NCBI GenBank assembly: GCA_900555365.1
Contig: USKO01000037.1
Coordinates: 1-6,709 of the forward strand
Length of the DNA: 6,709 bases
Direction of reading: 5' to 3'
Source: an uncultured Bacillota bacterium
GTDB lineage: Bacteria; Bacillota; Clostridia; Christensenellales; UBA1242
The position numbers were made by a program, and so were the translations under genes. Positions 1 to 5,467 of the stretch are shown here, piece after piece. How positions within the stretch are numbered: the first letter of the stretch is position 1; the number at the start of each line of letters is the position of its first letter. Below the pieces are notes generated by a model that saw only the letters and a list, made by a program, of their open reading frames with translations, was not told the DNA's origin and made no database searches.

Positions 1-158
1 CTTTGATGTCGACAACAGCAACCCAACAAGGAGAAACCATACCAGGAATTTGTCATGCTATTGTGCTTGAAAGTGAACAATTTGTTGTAGAAAATGAAAA
101 TAAAAAGCAAAAACAAAAGATTCAAAGCAAGAAAAAAGAGTCTACAAAAAAGAAATAG
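1..158 (+). CDS. spoVAD: Stage V sporulation protein AD, C-terminal end (partial)
   Basis: Only the last 51 codons are present; the frame is open to the left edge with codons starting at base 3, and it stops at the TAG at 156-158. The readable part contains LMSTTATQQGETIPGICHAI, which resembles the conserved end of SpoVAD as I remember it (a run like LMSPTTxQQGExIPGIAHAV). In the family, SpoVAD is a thiolase-fold protein that binds dipicolinic acid and works with the SpoVA membrane proteins in Ca-DPA uptake by the forespore and release at germination. The assignment is reinforced by spoVAE following directly. After the conserved part there is an odd tail of about 21 residues, 10 of them lysine, with no hydrophobic core. 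The stop codon lies inside the ribosome binding site of spoVAE, so the two genes are almost certainly co-transcribed. Confidence 0.85.
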   Translation, partial: LMSTTATQQGETIPGICHAIVLESEQFVVENENKKQKQKIQSKKKESTKKK

Positions 159-162
159 GAGG
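157..162 (+). promoter_or_regulatory. Ribosome binding site of spoVAE, overlapping the spoVAD stop
   Basis: AGGAGG lies four bases upstream of the ATG at 167. Its first two bases are the last two of the spoVAD TAG stop (156-158), so a terminating ribosome covers the initiation signal of the next gene. This supports the chosen spoVAE start and suggests translational coupling. Confidence 0.8.
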
Positions 163-166
163 GAGT

Positions 167-523
167 ATGTATTATCTTTGGGTGTTTTTAATCGGTGGCT
201 TTATATGTATGCTTGGACAAGTGTTAATTATTTATACAAATATTAACTCAGCGCGAATTCTAGTAACATTCGTTCTAATTGGCGTTATTCTTCAGGCATT
301 TAATATTTTTGATCCTATTTCCTCTTTTGCTAGGGCGGGAATCAATGTTCCCATAATTGGTTTTGGCGCTTCGCTTGCAAAGGGTGCAATGTCTGCAGTA
401 AAAGCTAAAGGGCTTCTAGGTGCTTTTACTGGTGGCCTTGAGGCTACAGCTGGAGGAATAGCAGCGGCAATTGTTTTTGCTTTTATTTTTAGTATAATCT
501 TTAGATCTAAGACAAAAAATTAA
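167..523 (+). CDS. spoVAE: Stage V sporulation protein AE (SpoVAEb-type membrane protein)
   Basis: This is a 118-residue hydrophobic protein, the usual size for the SpoVAEb-type subunit (about 116 residues). Apparent membrane segments are at residues 3-23, 30-48 and about 95-112, with a short basic tail (RSKTKN). Family-like stretches include GGFICMLGQVLI near the N-terminus, VPIIGFGASLAKGAM at 61-75 and AFTGGLEATAGGIAAAI at 86-102. In Bacillus, SpoVA proteins form the inner-membrane route for Ca-dipicolinate into the developing spore and out on germination. The gene follows spoVAD with its ribosome binding site overlapping the spoVAD stop. No SpoVAEa-like gene is seen after it, which I believe is usual for the shorter clostridial operon (spoVAC-D-E). 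In Bacillus the operon is forespore-expressed under sigma-G; its promoter here would lie left of the window. No hairpin terminator is visible in the 93 bases after the stop. Confidence 0.93.
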   Translation: MYYLWVFLIGGFICMLGQVLIIYTNINSARILVTFVLIGVILQAFNIFDPISSFARAGINVPIIGFGASLAKGAMSAVKAKGLLGAFTGGLEATAGGIAAAIVFAFIFSIIFRSKTKN

Positions 524-550
524 AAATTAGTGTGTATTTTAAATATAATA

Positions 551-558
551 GATACAAT
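551..558 (+). promoter_or_regulatory. Possible sporulation-type -10 element upstream of yunB
   Basis: GATACAAT differs at one base from the sigma-E -10 sequence CATACAAT known from Bacillus, and lies 58 bases before the yunB ATG. I could not find a good sigma-E -35 (a GTCATATT-like sequence) at the required spacing; the bases around 530-540 (GTGTGTATTTT) match poorly. The surroundings are extremely AT-rich, so a chance match is quite possible. The main reason to mention it is that yunB should need its own mother-cell promoter. Confidence 0.25.
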
Positions 559-616
559 ATATAGCGTTTTATAGATTATAGTCAAATTTTTTAGCCAAAT
601 ATCATATAAGTAAGAT

Positions 617-1285
617 ATGGAGACATATCAAGCTTTTAAAGTCAAAAAGAAGCACAAAAAGCTTTCTAAAAAAGCAAAGTGGAGAATAGTAATAGCAGTT
701 TTGCTAGCCTTGGTGGTGCTATGCTTTTTTTATTACTTTAAAGTTATTTGTCCAATTGTAGTTGGGTTAAGCGAAGAGAAAGTTAGGTCAATTGCAACAG
801 CTTCAATAAGCACTGTTGTTGGTGATGTTATGGCAGACGAAAACACAAGTTACGATAAAATAGTTCATATAACAAGAGATGTAAACGACAAAATTGAATT
901 AATTGAAATTGATACTGTAGAAGTTAATCTCCTCATTCGAGAAGTTACCAGACTTGTTCAAGAGAAATTTGATAAATTAGGTGAAAATGGAATTACTATA
1001 TCGCTAGGTACTTTTACTGGAATTCCTTTCCTTTTTGGATATGGTCCAGATGTAAATATAAATTTAGTACCAGTAGGTTCTGTACAAACAAATGTGCAAT
1101 CAAGCTTTGTCTCGGCCGGAATAAATCAAACCCTTCATAGATTATATTTTGTAGTCTCTACCATTATAGGCATGGTTCTGCCTGGAATGACGCAAAATTT
1201 CACTACCAATCTTGAGGTGCTACTTTGCGAAAGTGTGATAGTAGGGGAAATCCCAGAAATATATCTGCAAGGACAGATAATTTAG
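617..1285 (+). CDS. yunB: Sporulation protein YunB
   Basis: The product has 222 residues: a basic N-terminus (residues 1-22, rich in Lys), one membrane segment at about 23-43, then an extracytoplasmic-type domain. The YunB pattern is clear as I remember the family: an LSEEKVRSIAT stretch at 51-61, the core GTFTGIPFLFGYGPDV at 131-146 with VPVGSVQT just after it, SAGINQTLHRLYF at 166-178, and an ending VIVGEIPEIYL at 207-217. In Bacillus subtilis the homologue is a mother-cell (sigma-E) protein involved in spore formation; its molecular activity is unknown to me and no catalytic motif is visible. It is slightly shorter than the Bacillus protein (about 250 residues). The ATG at 617 was kept because it is the only start upstream of the membrane segment; the ribosome binding site is weak (a TAAGTAAG-like stretch). 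Its compartment differs from that of the forespore gene spoVAE, so a separate promoter in 524-616 is expected. Confidence 0.9.
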   Translation: METYQAFKVKKKHKKLSKKAKWRIVIAVLLALVVLCFFYYFKVICPIVVGLSEEKVRSIATASISTVVGDVMADENTSYDKIVHITRDVNDKIELIEIDTVEVNLLIREVTRLVQEKFDKLGENGITISLGTFTGIPFLFGYGPDVNINLVPVGSVQTNVQSSFVSAGINQTLHRLYFVVSTIIGMVLPGMTQNFTTNLEVLLCESVIVGEIPEIYLQGQII

Positions 1286-1469
1286 AGGAATAATTTTTGA
1301 TCACAAAGATTTAATACTAAATATAATTGGCTGAAATTGCAATTAAAAACAAAGATTGAAAATTGGCATTATAAATATTTATGGATACTTTAAAATCATT
1401 GAATTAATAGAGCTATTTGTGAGCTTTGTTATGAATACTTGTATAAACTTAAAATCAATAAATCTTGGG

Positions 1470-1517
1470 AATTCTTTCTTAGAATTTAGTATATATTGTA
1501 TATATTAAATAAATTCT
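1470..1517. repeat. Nested inverted repeats able to form two competing hairpins
   Basis: AATTCT (1470-1475) can pair with AGAATT (1481-1486) across a five-base loop. Alternatively AGAATTT (1481-1487) pairs with AAATTCT (1511-1517), enclosing an eight-pair inner stem (1488-1495 with 1499-1506, one G-T pair, loop TTG); four bases (1507-1510) are bulged. The two structures share the AGAATT arm and exclude each other. Nearly all pairs are A-T, and no T-run typical of a terminator follows. It could be a weak 3' structure on the yunB transcript, a protein-binding palindrome upstream of the 1528 promoter, or simply AT-rich chance. Confidence 0.4.
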
Positions 1518-1527
1518 ATTAATTTGC

Positions 1528-1556
1528 TTTACATTTAGTTATTTTGTTGTTACAAT
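1528..1556 (+). promoter_or_regulatory. Sigma-A-type promoter candidate for the dnaG-rpoD operon
   Basis: TTTACA (1528-1533, 5 of 6 to TTGACA) is separated by exactly 17 bases from TACAAT (1551-1556, 5 of 6 to TATAAT). The -10 is preceded by TGT (1548-1550), giving the extended -10 pattern TGn. Transcription would begin near 1563 and leave a leader of roughly 235 bases before dnaG. It is the best vegetative-type match I found in the region, though AT-rich DNA produces false positives. Confidence 0.55.
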
Positions 1557-1688
1557 TAATCTGCTAGTTTTTGAAAAAATGTGTCGAAAAAAGTTAGAGG
1601 ATTGATAATGTATATTAAAGCTTAAAAACCACAAGTTAAAATGCTCTCTATATTTTTGCAAAGATTTCCCAGAATTTTTCGGCGCTTT

Positions 1689-1718
1689 GTGACAAAACTT
1701 CCAATATTTTGAAATAAT
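1689..1718 (+). promoter_or_regulatory. Second, weaker vegetative-type promoter candidate
   Basis: GTGACA (1689-1694, 5 of 6) and AATAAT (1713-1718, 5 of 6) are spaced 18 bases apart. There is no extended -10 and the first base of both elements is off consensus, so this is less convincing than the match at 1528-1556. If real it would start transcripts near 1725. Confidence 0.3.
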
Positions 1719-1740
1719 TTAGTTATTTTTATATATTTAA

Positions 1741-1770
1741 AGAGGAATTAAACAAAGTTTGTAGTATAAT
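1741..1770 (+). promoter_or_regulatory. Sigma-H-like promoter candidate, with an overlapping TATAAT, upstream of dnaG
   Basis: AGAGGAATT (1741-1749) fits the sigma-H -35 pattern RnAGGAWWW at every constrained position. Eleven bases later GTAGTAT (1761-1767) fits the -10 pattern RnnGAAT with one mismatch. The patterns are quoted from memory of the Bacillus subtilis regulon. A perfect TATAAT (1765-1770) overlaps the -10, but 16-18 bases upstream of it there is no TTGACA-like -35, only the AGGAATT block. Sigma-H is known to transcribe the sigA operon of B. subtilis at the onset of sporulation, which makes the match plausible in front of this operon. Confidence 0.45.
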
Positions 1771-1789
1771 AAAACTAAAAGCACAGAGT

Positions 1790-1794
1790 AGGAG
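1790..1794 (+). promoter_or_regulatory. Ribosome binding site that bears on the dnaG start
   Basis: AGGAG is the only good Shine-Dalgarno sequence before dnaG. It lies 3 bases from the TTG at 1798 and 9 bases from the TTG at 1804. The second spacing is more typical, so initiation at 1804 (591 residues) is at least as likely as at 1798 (593 residues). No ATG or GTG competes at this position. Confidence 0.6.
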
Positions 1795-1797
1795 TTA

Positions 1798-3579
1798 TTG
1801 AAGTTGCAAAATAAAGGATATCCAGCAGATTGGCTTTATCAATTAAAACAAAAGAACAACATAGTATCTATCATAGGAAGATATGTGCATTTAGAGAAAA
1901 AAGGCGGGAAGTTTTGGGCTTGCTGTCCTTTTCATAATGAAAAAACTCCTTCTTTTACTGTAAATGAAGATGAGGGCTTTTTCTATTGTTTTGGTTGTAA
2001 AGAAAGTGGCGATGTCATCTCTTTTATTATGAAATATGAATCTTGTGATTTTTCGCAGGCCGTTAATATTCTTGCAAAAAATGCAAATATGGAGGTGCCA
2101 GAATTTAACGGAGATAAAGATATTGTAGAGAAGAAAAATAAGAGAGACCGAGTGCTCAAATTATTGGACGAGCTATATAAGCATTATCAGCAAAATCTGT
2201 ATTTAAAGGAAGCAAAGCCTGCTCAAGAGTATGTTAAAAAGAGAGCGTTCACAAGACATGAACTTGAAGATTTTAAAATTGGGTATTCGCTTGATTGGAC
2301 AGAAGCGATAGATTATCTAACAAAAAAGGGATTTACATATAACGAAATGGTTGATGCAGGAGTTGCACAGTTTAAAAACAACCATTACTATGATGTGATG
2401 GCGCAGCGTCTCATTTTCCCTATTTTCAATTCTTTCAATGAGTGTATTGGTTTTAGTGCGAGAATATTGGTGCCTACTGAATATGCAAAATATAAAAACA
2501 CTGCTGAAACTATTGTTTTTCAAAAGGGACGAGTGGTTTTTGGCATCAACCTTGTCAAAGCACTTAAACAGAGAGAGGGACTAGACAAGATAATTATTGT
2601 TGAAGGACAGATTGATGTTATTGCCATGCATAGGGCAGGATTTAAAAATACTGTAGCTTGCATGGGTACAGCACTCACTAAAGAAAACGCACACGAACTT
2701 AAAAAGTTGTCAAATAAGGTTTGCCTATGTTTTGATGGAGATGGCGCTGGAATAAAGGCTACCAAAAGAAGCATAGATATATTAGATGCCGAAGGTTTTG
2801 AAATTAGAGTAGCCTCTTTGCCGGAAGGAAAGGATCCTGATGAAATAATTAAAGAATATGGCAAAGAGAAGATTGAGCAGATTATTGATAATGCTCTTGC
2901 TCCTACTGATTATTTGATAGAGACAGATCTTAAAAATTTCGATTTAAATAGCGCGGACGAGCGAGGTAAATTTGTTTCAAGTGCACTTTCGCATATCAGT
3001 AAATTAAAATTAGATAGTGCTCAAGAGCCTTATATAGAAAAGCTTAAAAAGCTTACAAATATACCTATTGATATCTTAAGACGAGACCTTGAAAAAATTA
3101 AAAGTGGACAAGCAAGACAAGAGGAAGAAAAAACTGACGAAAGTGTTTTAATTTCAAGGGAAAATGGCAATATTAAGGCTATAAAGTTTATACTCGGCTC
3201 CTTGATTTACAACAAGAGCTATGTAGATAAAAATATAGATTATAAAAAACTGCTTCCTAGATATAAAGAGGTGATCGAACTTGCCGAAAAAGGAACAAAA
3301 ATATCGTCATATTTTGATTATCTAGATATCGATTCAATGCCATTAATCAAAGAATGTTTGAACTTTGATCCTGAAGATAATCAAAACAGTGCAACATATT
3401 TTAACGAAAGTTTGTGGTCGATTGCAAGTAATTATTTATTAGAAAAACAGAAGCCGCTTTTTAAAGAATTCAATACTTGTCAAGATGAAACTAGAAGACA
3501 AGAGATAATGCTTGAAATAAATAAAATAAATAAACAATTAAAAGGGAAAAATTTGGAGGAATTCTATGGCAGAAAGTAG
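1798..3579 (+). CDS. dnaG: DNA primase DnaG
   Basis: The protein has 593 residues, the normal length for clostridial primase, and makes the RNA primers for lagging-strand and origin synthesis at the replication fork. Order of domains: an N-terminal zinc-binding domain with ligands C43, H46, C64 and C67 (CPFH and CFGC motifs); the RNA-polymerase core with RLIFPIFN at 204-211 and [14 protein letters not shown] at 231-244; a TOPRIM fold with E269 in VEGQIDV, D313 and D315 in CFDGDGAG, and DPD at 346-348; and a C-terminal helical region (about 450-590), expected to bind the replicative helicase DnaB/DnaC. All key residues are present. The start is a TTG, at 1798 or possibly 1804. The gene overlaps rpoD by 14 bases, as expected for the primase-sigma factor operon, and the promoter candidates at 1528, 1689 and 1741 precede it. 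Confidence 0.97.
   Translation: MKLQNKGYPADWLYQLKQKNNIVSIIGRYVHLEKKGGKFWACCPFHNEKTPSFTVNEDEGFFYCFGCKESGDVISFIMKYESCDFSQAVNILAKNANMEVPEFNGDKDIVEKKNKRDRVLKLLDELYKHYQQNLYLKEAKPAQEYVKKRAFTRHELEDFKIGYSLDWTEAIDYLTKKGFTYNEMVDAGVAQFKNNHYYDVMAQRLIFPIFNSFNECIGFSARILVPTEYAKYKNTAETIVFQKGRVVFGINLVKALKQREGLDKIIIVEGQIDVIAMHRAGFKNTVACMGTALTKENAHELKKLSNKVCLCFDGDGAGIKATKRSIDILDAEGFEIRVASLPEGKDPDEIIKEYGKEKIEQIIDNALAPTDYLIETDLKNFDLNSADERGKFVSSALSHISKLKLDSAQEPYIEKLKKLTNIPIDILRRDLEKIKSGQARQEEEKTDESVLISRENGNIKAIKFILGSLIYNKSYVDKNIDYKKLLPRYKEVIELAEKGTKISSYFDYLDIDSMPLIKECLNFDPEDNQNSATYFNESLWSIASNYLLEKQKPLFKEFNTCQDETRRQEIMLEINKINKQLKGKNLEEFYGRK
3555..3559 (+). promoter_or_regulatory. Ribosome binding site of rpoD inside the dnaG 3' end
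   Basis: GGAGG sits six bases before the ATG at 3566, within the coding sequence of dnaG. Ribosomes finishing dnaG pass directly over it, so sigma-factor synthesis is likely coupled to primase translation while keeping a strong initiation site of its own. Confidence 0.85.
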
Positions 3580-4630
3580 AATCGAACTTGAGATGAAGAA
3601 AATTTCTGATGTTGCGACCAAGAAAGGCTCTATAAACATAGAGGAAATTTATTCGCGTCTTTTGAAATATGAAGAATTGTCAGCTACAGAAATTCAAAAA
3701 TTTATCGATAATTTAAAACGAAATAAAATTAAGGTTATTAAAAATGATTATGAAAAAGATGTTGATGTTGACCTCAACGAATTTTCAGGATTCGCAGCAG
3801 TAGATGACCCAGTTAAAATGTATTTGAAAGATATAGGAAAAGTGCCTTTGCTTTCATCTGAAGAGGAGATCGAACTTGCTAAAAAGATACTAGAGGGTAA
3901 TGAAGAGGCAAAAGCAAGGTTATGTCAGGCAAACCTAAGACTTGTTGTATCTATTGCAAAACGATGGGCAAATACCAACTCTCTTTCTTTTCTTGATCTT
4001 ATTCAAGAGGGCAATATGGGACTTTTACGAGCTGTTGAAAAATTTGATTATACAAAGGGATTTAGATTTTCAACATATGCTACTTGGTGGATAAAACAAG
4101 CCATTACAAGAGCAATTGCCGATCAATCAAGAACGATCAGACTTCCTGTCCATATGGTTGAAACTATCAATAGATATGGTAGAACAGTAAGAGCTTTAAC
4201 TCAAAAACTCTCACGAGAGCCAACAACTGAAGAGGTTGCACAGGCGATGGGAATAAGTGAAAGCAAAATTGTAGAAATTCAAAAGAGTGCTCTTGATCCT
4301 GTTTCGCTCGAAACTCCAATAGGTGAAGAGGAAGATAGCAAGATGAGTGATTTCATTGAAGACGAATCGGCAAAAAGTCCAATGGAAATAGCATCACAAA
4401 AATTGTTGCATGAACAATTGCTTGCAGTTATTGAAACTTTGACGCCTCGTGAGCAACAGGTTATTAGAGAGAGATATGGACTTATTGATGGTAAAAGCAA
4501 AACTCTAGAAGAAGTTGGGCGAGAATTTAGTGTTACAAGAGAGCGTATCAGACAAATTGAAGCTAAAGCACTTCGCAAATTAAAACATCCAAATAGAAGC
4601 AAAAAATTAATTGATTTTATAGATGATTAG
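3566..4630 (+). CDS. rpoD: Primary RNA polymerase sigma factor (SigA/RpoD)
   Basis: This 354-residue housekeeping sigma-70 factor directs RNA polymerase to vegetative promoters. A short region 1.1-like segment (about 8-60) is followed by region 1.2 ([16 protein letters not shown], 81-96), regions 2.1-2.4 (about 115-185, with [10 protein letters not shown] and [19 protein letters not shown]), region 3.0 ([15 protein letters not shown], 189-203), the [11 protein letters not shown] stretch (247-257), and region 4.2 with the helix-turn-helix [27 protein letters not shown] (312-339, seen in part as [14 protein letters not shown]). The -10 reading residues Q178 and T181 are kept. The length suits Firmicute SigA (about 370 residues) and rules out a sporulation sigma factor, which lacks regions 1.1-1.2 in this form. 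Unusually, [14 protein letters not shown] (133-146) replaces the usual RYVGRGMLFLDLI-type segment and is one residue longer. The gene overlaps dnaG by 14 bases and its stop codon touches the next ribosome binding site. Confidence 0.97.
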   Translation: MAESRIELEMKKISDVATKKGSINIEEIYSRLLKYEELSATEIQKFIDNLKRNKIKVIKNDYEKDVDVDLNEFSGFAAVDDPVKMYLKDIGKVPLLSSEEEIELAKKILEGNEEAKARLCQANLRLVVSIAKRWANTNSLSFLDLIQEGNMGLLRAVEKFDYTKGFRFSTYATWWIKQAITRAIADQSRTIRLPVHMVETINRYGRTVRALTQKLSREPTTEEVAQAMGISESKIVEIQKSALDPVSLETPIGEEEDSKMSDFIEDESAKSPMEIASQKLLHEQLLAVIETLTPREQQVIRERYGLIDGKSKTLEEVGREFSVTRERIRQIEAKALRKLKHPNRSKKLIDFIDD

Positions 4631-4634
4631 GAGG
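4629..4634 (+). promoter_or_regulatory. Ribosome binding site of the zinc-ribbon gene, overlapping the rpoD stop
   Basis: AGGAGG begins within the rpoD TAG stop (4628-4630) and lies four bases before the ATG at 4639. It fixes the start of the downstream gene and indicates co-translation with rpoD. The arrangement is the same as at the spoVAD-spoVAE junction. Confidence 0.8.
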
Positions 4635-4638
4635 AATA

Positions 4639-5340
4639 ATGGATTTTAAAGGTATTTTAAGCTATCAAGAACTTGATAGTGAATTGTTTAAGATTGAAAA
4701 GCAGCTTCGTGAGAACATAAATAAAAAGAATGCAAACATAATGCGTGAAAATATGAAAAACGCTCAAGCCCGCTCAATCAAGTTGGAAGAAAAGGCCAGC
4801 GAATTATTAAATGATATTGACAAAGTAAAGAAGCAATTTAAAATTCAGCAAGATAAAATTGAACAATTACTTGAAAAAGATATAAATGCTTTGGATAAAG
4901 AGGAAGTTGAAAAGCTTATGTCTTTAAAGGATAAGCTCAGTCAAAATTTAAATATTCTTGATAAAAATTTGTCTTCACTTGCAGAAAATATGAATTTAGT
5001 ACTAAGCGATTTTAATAAGACAATAAAGACATTTAATAGTGCCAAAGAGCAGTATGCAAAGTTCAAAGAAAGCTATGATAATGATGTAAAGTCAGTTGAA
5101 GAGCGAAAAGCCAAAATTGAAGGCGAACTTAAAGGCTTAGCAAAGAAGATTGAGCCTAAGCTTATTGAAGCCTATGAAAAGAGAAGGAAAGAAAATATTT
5201 TTCCTGTTTTTGTTGAGTTAAAAGGACATAGCTGTGGAGGTTGCCATATGGAACTTCCTTATGCCAACATCTCGAAACTTGAAAGTGATGGAATACTTAG
5301 CTGCGAACATTGTCATAGAGTTATCTATAAAAAAATTTAA
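4639..5340 (+). CDS. Coiled-coil protein with C-terminal C4-type zinc ribbon (DUF164/CdsZ-like)
   Basis: The protein has 233 residues. Residues about 10-185 are highly charged, Lys/Glu/Leu-rich and heptad-like, predicted as a long antiparallel coiled coil. A zinc ribbon then follows with C199, C202, C222 and C225 (CGGCHMELP and LSCEHCHRVIY). This layout is that of the C4-type zinc-ribbon family (Pfam zf-RING_7, formerly DUF164), whose members include chlamydial CT398/CdsZ. Their biochemical role is poorly settled; binding to nucleic acid or to transcription and secretion partners has been proposed. The four-base spacing to a ribosome binding site that overlaps the rpoD stop shows that it is the last gene of the dnaG-rpoD operon. 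In many clostridia I would expect the tRNA methyltransferase TrmK and a Nif3-like protein between rpoD and this family; both are absent here. No signal peptide or membrane segment is seen, so it is likely cytoplasmic. Confidence 0.9.
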   Translation: MDFKGILSYQELDSELFKIEKQLRENINKKNANIMRENMKNAQARSIKLEEKASELLNDIDKVKKQFKIQQDKIEQLLEKDINALDKEEVEKLMSLKDKLSQNLNILDKNLSSLAENMNLVLSDFNKTIKTFNSAKEQYAKFKESYDNDVKSVEERKAKIEGELKGLAKKIEPKLIEAYEKRRKENIFPVFVELKGHSCGGCHMELPYANISKLESDGILSCEHCHRVIYKKI

Positions 5341-5369
5341 GCTATTCTTTTTAAGCCAAACGAATAAAT

Positions 5370-5398
5370 AAAATCATACCTATAAGTATGATTTTTTT
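5370..5398 (+). terminator. Intrinsic terminator of the dnaG-rpoD operon
   Basis: AAAATCATAC (5370-5379) pairs perfectly with GTATGATTTT (5386-5395) across a six-base loop, CTATAA. The 3' arm runs into a tract of seven Ts (5392-5398) followed by ATTTT. The stem is AT-rich but uninterrupted, and it lies 30 bases after the zinc-ribbon gene stop and before the recJ promoter, the expected place for an operon end. Confidence 0.85.
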
Positions 5399-5415
5399 AT
5401 TTTCCTTTAAAAAGC

Positions 5416-5444
5416 TTGCCTATTTTATTTCAATATAATATAAT
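5416..5444 (+). promoter_or_regulatory. Sigma-A-type promoter of recJ
   Basis: TTGCCT (5416-5421, 4 of 6 to TTGACA) stands exactly 17 bases before a perfect TATAAT (5439-5444). A second TATAAT copy overlaps at 5434-5439, but with only 12 bases to the -35. Transcription would begin near 5451, giving a very short leader before the ATG at 5468. It follows directly after the terminator, so recJ appears to be an independent unit. Confidence 0.65.
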
Positions 5445-5467
5445 TAAACCATAAAGAGTAAGGCGAT

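Larger units (their letters stand above)
1286..1797. other. 512-base gene-free AT-rich region between yunB and dnaG
   Basis: No credible coding sequence was found. The longest ATG frame I read by eye is 25 codons at 1431-1508 and has no ribosome binding site. No GC-rich intrinsic terminator follows yunB. The region does contain an AT-rich inverted-repeat cluster (1470-1517), two vegetative-type promoter candidates (1528-1556 and 1689-1718) and a sigma-H-like promoter candidate (1741-1767), all directed to dnaG. A short palindrome, ATAAATATTTAT at 1371-1382, is probably compositional. I could not recognise any known riboswitch or leader RNA. Confidence 0.7.

Noticed and set aside
1286..1330. 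Terminator expected after yunB
   Set aside because: No stem followed by a T-run could be found in the first bases after the stop; only short AT-rich matches.
1371..1382. Perfect palindrome ATAAATATTTAT
   Set aside because: It is pure A/T in very AT-rich DNA, so chance is the simplest explanation.
1431..1508. Possible 25-codon peptide between yunB and dnaG
   Set aside because: It has no ribosome binding site, consists of AT-biased codons, and runs through the inverted-repeat cluster.
1608..1622. Five-codon leader peptide (MYIKA) preceded by AGAGG
   Set aside because: The Shine-Dalgarno spacing is acceptable, but the peptide is too short to judge and carries no run of regulatory codons.
1659..1689. 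CAAAG / CTTTG arms that could close a hairpin
   Set aside because: There are only five strong pairs around a 21-base loop, with no T-tract; not a terminator or a known RNA.
2317..2864. Minus-strand open frames of 68 and 114 codons within dnaG
   Set aside because: They lie wholly opposite a certain dnaG frame, have cysteine- and serine-rich compositions typical of antisense frames, and resemble no family I know.
4279..4602. Minus-strand open frame of 107 codons within rpoD
   Set aside because: It is antisense to conserved sigma regions 3-4; its Ser/Leu-rich translation is a shadow of the real gene.
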